Made by a program: the position numbers and the translations under genes
Shown here: positions 63,955-64,000 of the stretch, piece after piece
Layout: each line of letters opens with the position of its first letter
Position numbering within the stretch: the stretch's first letter is position 1
The notes under the pieces: model-generated
Database searches by the model: none
What the model saw: the letters and a program-made list of their open reading frames with translations, nothing else
Told to the model about the DNA's origin: nothing
Origin: Eubacterium sp. AF36-5BH
GTDB taxonomy: Bacteria; Bacillota; Clostridia; Lachnospirales; Lachnospiraceae
DNA length: 64,000 bases
Direction of reading: 5' to 3'
Assembly (NCBI RefSeq): GCF_003460505.1
Contig: NZ_QTVG01000008.1
Location: forward strand, 47,395 to 111,394

Positions 63955-64000
63955 ATAGCAATAGGTAAGGATTTGATATTATCTCCACCTTTTCCCCTGC
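63955..64000 (-). mobile_element. probable 3' end of a group II intron
   Basis: Just upstream of the coupling-protein exon, the minus strand reads a GGGGAAAAGGTGG stretch and ends CCTTACCTATTGCTAT. The final bases look like the 3' end of bacterial group II introns (domain VI, ...ACCTATTGCTAT) and the break falls inside a conserved codon run. Only 46 bases are visible and domain V is outside, so identification is tentative. Confidence 0.4.

Noticed and set aside
1..64000. CRISPR arrays, rRNA or tRNA genes
   Set aside because: No regularly spaced repeats and no tRNA- or rRNA-like conserved sequence were noticed in the window.

Overview
The window looks like chromosome plus mobile DNA from a low-GC anaerobic Firmicute, most likely a Lachnospiraceae-type gut bacterium. 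Supporting signs are AT-rich coding on both sides of the insertions, an Agr-type cyclic lactone system with LytTR regulators, a Firmicute ICE transfer module (VirD4, Maff2, VirB6-like, DUF4313, PrgI, VirB4, NlpC/P60, ArdC-methylase-helicase, SpoVG) and a tet(O)-carrying mobilisable element with TnpV. Almost every gene is on the minus strand.

Layout by region. (1) 1-4378: a recombination and regulation module with a large serine recombinase, a SHOCT-like peptide, a PemK/MazF toxin, two degraded resolvase-like proteins, two XRE regulators and a Com-like zinc-ribbon protein followed by a folded noncoding stretch. (2) 4910-28466: about 23.5 kb of co-directional genes that look like an undescribed biosynthetic gene cluster. 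In order of transcription these are: SufS-like cysteine desulfurase, a SufU-like scaffold fused to a nucleotidyltransferase-like domain, B12-type radical SAM enzyme, tandem P-loop kinase, membrane glycosyltransferase, Nudix hydrolase, nucleotidyltransferase-like protein, PHP phosphoesterase, TruD-type pseudouridine synthase, SGNH hydrolase, two HPr-kinase-like ATPases flanking a SPASM radical SAM enzyme, carrier protein, amino acid:carrier-protein ligase, BtrH-like acyltransferase, second carrier protein, two ABC exporter half-transporters, a second BtrH-like protein that lacks the cysteine, and a GT2 glycosyltransferase. My reading is that the cluster makes and exports an aminoacylated, possibly sulfur-containing, nucleoside- or pseudouridine-derived compound. 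(3) 29377-33326: an Agr quorum-sensing locus. agrD and agrB are on the plus strand; two LytTR response regulators, an XRE regulator and a histidine kinase are on the minus strand. The kinase is split by an in-frame TAA. (4) 33499-64000: the transfer module of an ICE.

Two insertions interrupt the ICE. A 10.4 kb integrative mobilisable element (35236-45611), with a TnpX/TndX-type recombinase, PC4-like protein, ParB, MobV, RepA, three sigma-like proteins, a KTR protein, tet(O) with its attenuator leader, and TnpV, is inserted inside helicase motif VI of the large ArdC-methylase-helicase gene. The ICE protein splits exactly into a 1910-codon part and a 330-codon part that rejoin in frame. At the right edge the VirD4 gene stops matching its family just upstream of codon 1 of the visible ORF, which looks like the 3' end of a group II intron. 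A 3.7 kb cargo patch (AraC-HD fusion, Nudix, DUF4238, GIY-YIG) lies between nlpC and virB4.

Since the biosynthetic cluster and agr locus lie between a large serine recombinase module and the ICE transfer genes, they may be ICE cargo. The element ends are outside the window, so this remains inference. All functional calls rest on reading motifs and gene order; no database search was run.
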